7,200 nt of DNA from Chryseobacterium gleum (GTDB lineage: Bacteria > Bacteroidota > Bacteroidia > Flavobacteriales_D > Sanyastnellaceae): positions 1-7,200 of the forward strand of contig CALQJP020000121.1 in the NCBI GenBank assembly GCA_943330925.2, given 5' to 3'. Positions 6,701 through 7,200 of the stretch are shown here, in pieces. The notes beneath the pieces were generated by a model, which saw only the letters and a program-made list of their open reading frames with translations, did no database searches and had not been told where the DNA came from. A program made the translations under genes and the position numbers. Positions within the stretch are counted from its first letter, which is position 1; each line of letters begins with the position of its first letter.

Positions 6701-6851
6701 CGCCATCATGGAAAACGTGACCGAGTCGTGGGTAATCGATGCCGCCAATGCCAAGAAAGCCACCCTCGATCAATTGGAAAATCCAACCCCGGCAGAACCC
6801 TCTGTTAACGACGTAGAAATTGACTTGCAATCAACACCGGAAAACCAGTAA
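3753..6851 (+). CDS. Large exported tetratricopeptide-repeat protein
   Basis: This 1032-residue protein has a signal peptide (hydrophobic core at about 4-18, probable cleavage after LQA-19 or AQ-20) and then almost nothing but helical TPR-like repeats. Clear units include A-ALELFDHEKYVAAKEKF near 35-51, FNYQKKQYKKTLEWF at 112-126, MKKQYAEAIPFL at 260-271, HRSSQWEKAVNEY at 296-308, CFYVAKNYSQAILYYDKSI at 569-587, LQQDRLNEAKTYF at 643-655, HYDKNDLNKALEYC at 785-798 and HVNGSYNEAITDL at 897-909. The spacing is irregular, and 701-745 is the least repeat-like part. The last 25 residues are proline-rich and acidic. It is probably periplasmic or attached to the outer membrane, acting as a scaffold. 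Proteins of this size and layout are common in Bacteroidota next to an outer-membrane barrel gene, as here (8-bp gap). The exact role is unknown. FACS near residue 13 is not a good lipobox. Confidence 0.88.
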   Translation: MRTYLFLSILFACSLSLQAQPPIALYDNTRLYREALELFDHEKYVAAKEKFQEYIGLEKDPQHALRINSEYYSGICALYLFHKDAEYQLEQFVLEHPDSPWKRRAFFELATFNYQKKQYKKTLEWFKQVDERDLNAKDKNEMRYKRGHSLFETGDVAGARQDFFEVKQEESEYQKAAIYYYSHIAYEQNDLQVALDGFKQLENDASFKSLVPYYITYIYYKQKNYDEVLKYGPGVLQQAEANNTKRAPEISRIIGDSHCMKKQYAEAIPFLETYHKAATDNDITREDHYQLAYAYHRSSQWEKAVNEYKHCTEGKDELHQKASYNLGECYLKLDQKEYARNAFSEAADMTVNAEIQEDALFNYSKLAFELSYNPFHEAISAFEDYLNKYPNSKRRDEAYEFLLNVYMRTRNYEKALASLDKIQNKDNRVKEAYQVVAYNRGVELFQAEKFADAEKFFDRVATYPVNPTVNADAKFWKSEISYRQNDFTKAVQRYSAFINEPGAYNSEFYGMAHYSQGYAYFKLANAEENDETATAWYNNANTSFRKYIDGSHTKDVKKESDACARAGDCFYVAKNYSQAILYYDKSIALNKAGSEYALYQKAMCYGYDGQPEKKSWVLKNLITESPDSKFEIDAKYEIAKTYLQQDRLNEAKTYFNDILKNHATSVYAKMSMRDMCLIYVKEGNQAQVKESWTAIKNKYQKDPVVCDAYQICKSILIEDPEFQNDAVTICGATKNELEEDVYRKAVSYVQEGNCETGITKLTDYLTKFQPAYHAIDASYFLANCHYDKNDLNKALEYCNYIIGSGGTNYREECLVMAATISYNNKDYSQALTHYRDLEQVAISKNNALEAQIGLMRCNYYLNEYSDAKMYADKVLANDATPEDIRYTALLWRGRILHVNGSYNEAITDLKEVVKRGGNAGAESKYLIASSYYSKEEFKAAETEIFQLIEKFSAFDEWKYKGFLLLIDVYISLKDYFQAHATINAIMENVTESWVIDAANAKKATLDQLENPTPAEPSVNDVEIDLQSTPENQ

Positions 6852-6859
6852 GCAAACGC

Positions 6860-7200
6860 ATGAAAAACCTCTTTTCCATTATACTCCTCGGCCTTTGCGC
6901 AACATGCCAAACGCTTGCATGGGGACAAACAGACACCACGAAAACGCTGGAATATGAATTTCAGATTGAAGGCAATCGACGCTTGTTTCTGCGCGATGCG
7001 AATAAGGTAACCGTGTGGCCACAAACGAAAGACAGTGTGGTGCAGATGACGCGCATCCAATACACCACACTGCCCACACCAACAGCCATTACCATTGAGC
7101 CGCGTCTCATTCCGGCTGCGAAAATCAATGTGGAGGAAAAACTCGGATACCTCTATCGCGGCTACATCAAGGGTGGTTGGGGCAGTTACAACACCACTCC
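6860..7200 (+). CDS. Exported, probable outer-membrane beta-barrel protein (N-terminal part, cut by window edge)
   Basis: The visible 113 residues begin at ATG 6860, eight bases after the TPR gene's stop, so the two are almost surely one transcript. A signal peptide (MKNLFSIILLGLCATCQTLA, then WGQ) should be removed near residue 22-23. The mature part begins with a polar stretch, then TAITIEPRLIPAAKINVEEK at 75-94, followed by LGYLYRGYIKGGWGSYNTT at 95-113, which I read as the first transmembrane beta-strand: alternating aromatic and small residues with GGWGSY. Bacteroidota carry barrel proteins with this opening directly after large TPR proteins, often labelled TonB-dependent receptor although no plug domain would fit before this strand. 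The downstream end lies outside the window, so neither full length nor function can be judged. Confidence 0.75.
   Translation, partial: MKNLFSIILLGLCATCQTLAWGQTDTTKTLEYEFQIEGNRRLFLRDANKVTVWPQTKDSVVQMTRIQYTTLPTPTAITIEPRLIPAAKINVEEKLGYLYRGYIKGGWGSYNTT

Overview
The window looks like a chromosomal segment of a Bacteroidota (Flavobacteriia- or Sphingobacteriia-like) bacterium with fairly balanced base composition. Four signs point this way. Two start codons are preceded by TAnnTTTG-like promoter elements of the type used by the Bacteroidota primary sigma factor (TACTTTCG at 126, TACCTTCG at 709). Clear Shine-Dalgarno sites are lacking. The exported proteins have signal peptides ending in AQ or GQ. 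The gene content includes a large TPR protein followed directly by an outer-membrane beta-barrel gene, a pairing typical of this phylum. No mobile element, CRISPR array, tRNA or rRNA was seen.

Layout, left to right. Bases 1-137 hold no gene I can assign; a divergent minus-strand gene might begin there. A four-helix membrane protein of the phage-holin-4/YvlD type is at 138-530, then a short transaldolase of the TalC/FSA-like group at 735-1394, then a YciO-type Sua5/YrdC protein at 1460-2077, all on the + strand. The bifunctional NAD(P)H-hydrate repair enzyme (epimerase plus ADP-dependent dehydratase, 2074-3591) lies on the minus strand. It converges on the yciO-like gene so tightly that the two stop codons share one palindromic TTAA. 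A 161-bp divergent spacer (3592-3752) separates it from a 1032-residue exported TPR protein (3753-6851). Eight bases further on begins an exported protein, probably an outer-membrane beta-barrel (6860 to the window edge).

The least ordinary content is in two spacers. Starting 4-5 bases after the stop of the holin-like gene and of the transaldolase gene are two long hairpins, 535-616 and 1400-1456. Both are built from tandem 7-bp units (GGAGAAT-like in one, GTGCGAT-like in the other), and the units are mirrored in the opposite arm. Their sequences differ but their architecture is the same, suggesting a family of heptamer-built palindromes in this genome. The second hairpin fills nearly the whole tal-yciO spacer and ends three bases before the yciO-like start codon, so it could affect translation of that gene.

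Functionally, the left two thirds is housekeeping: sugar-phosphate metabolism, a tRNA-modification-like fold, repair of damaged NAD(P)H, and a small membrane protein. The right third is a cell-envelope operon whose TPR protein and barrel probably work together at the outer membrane in an undefined role.
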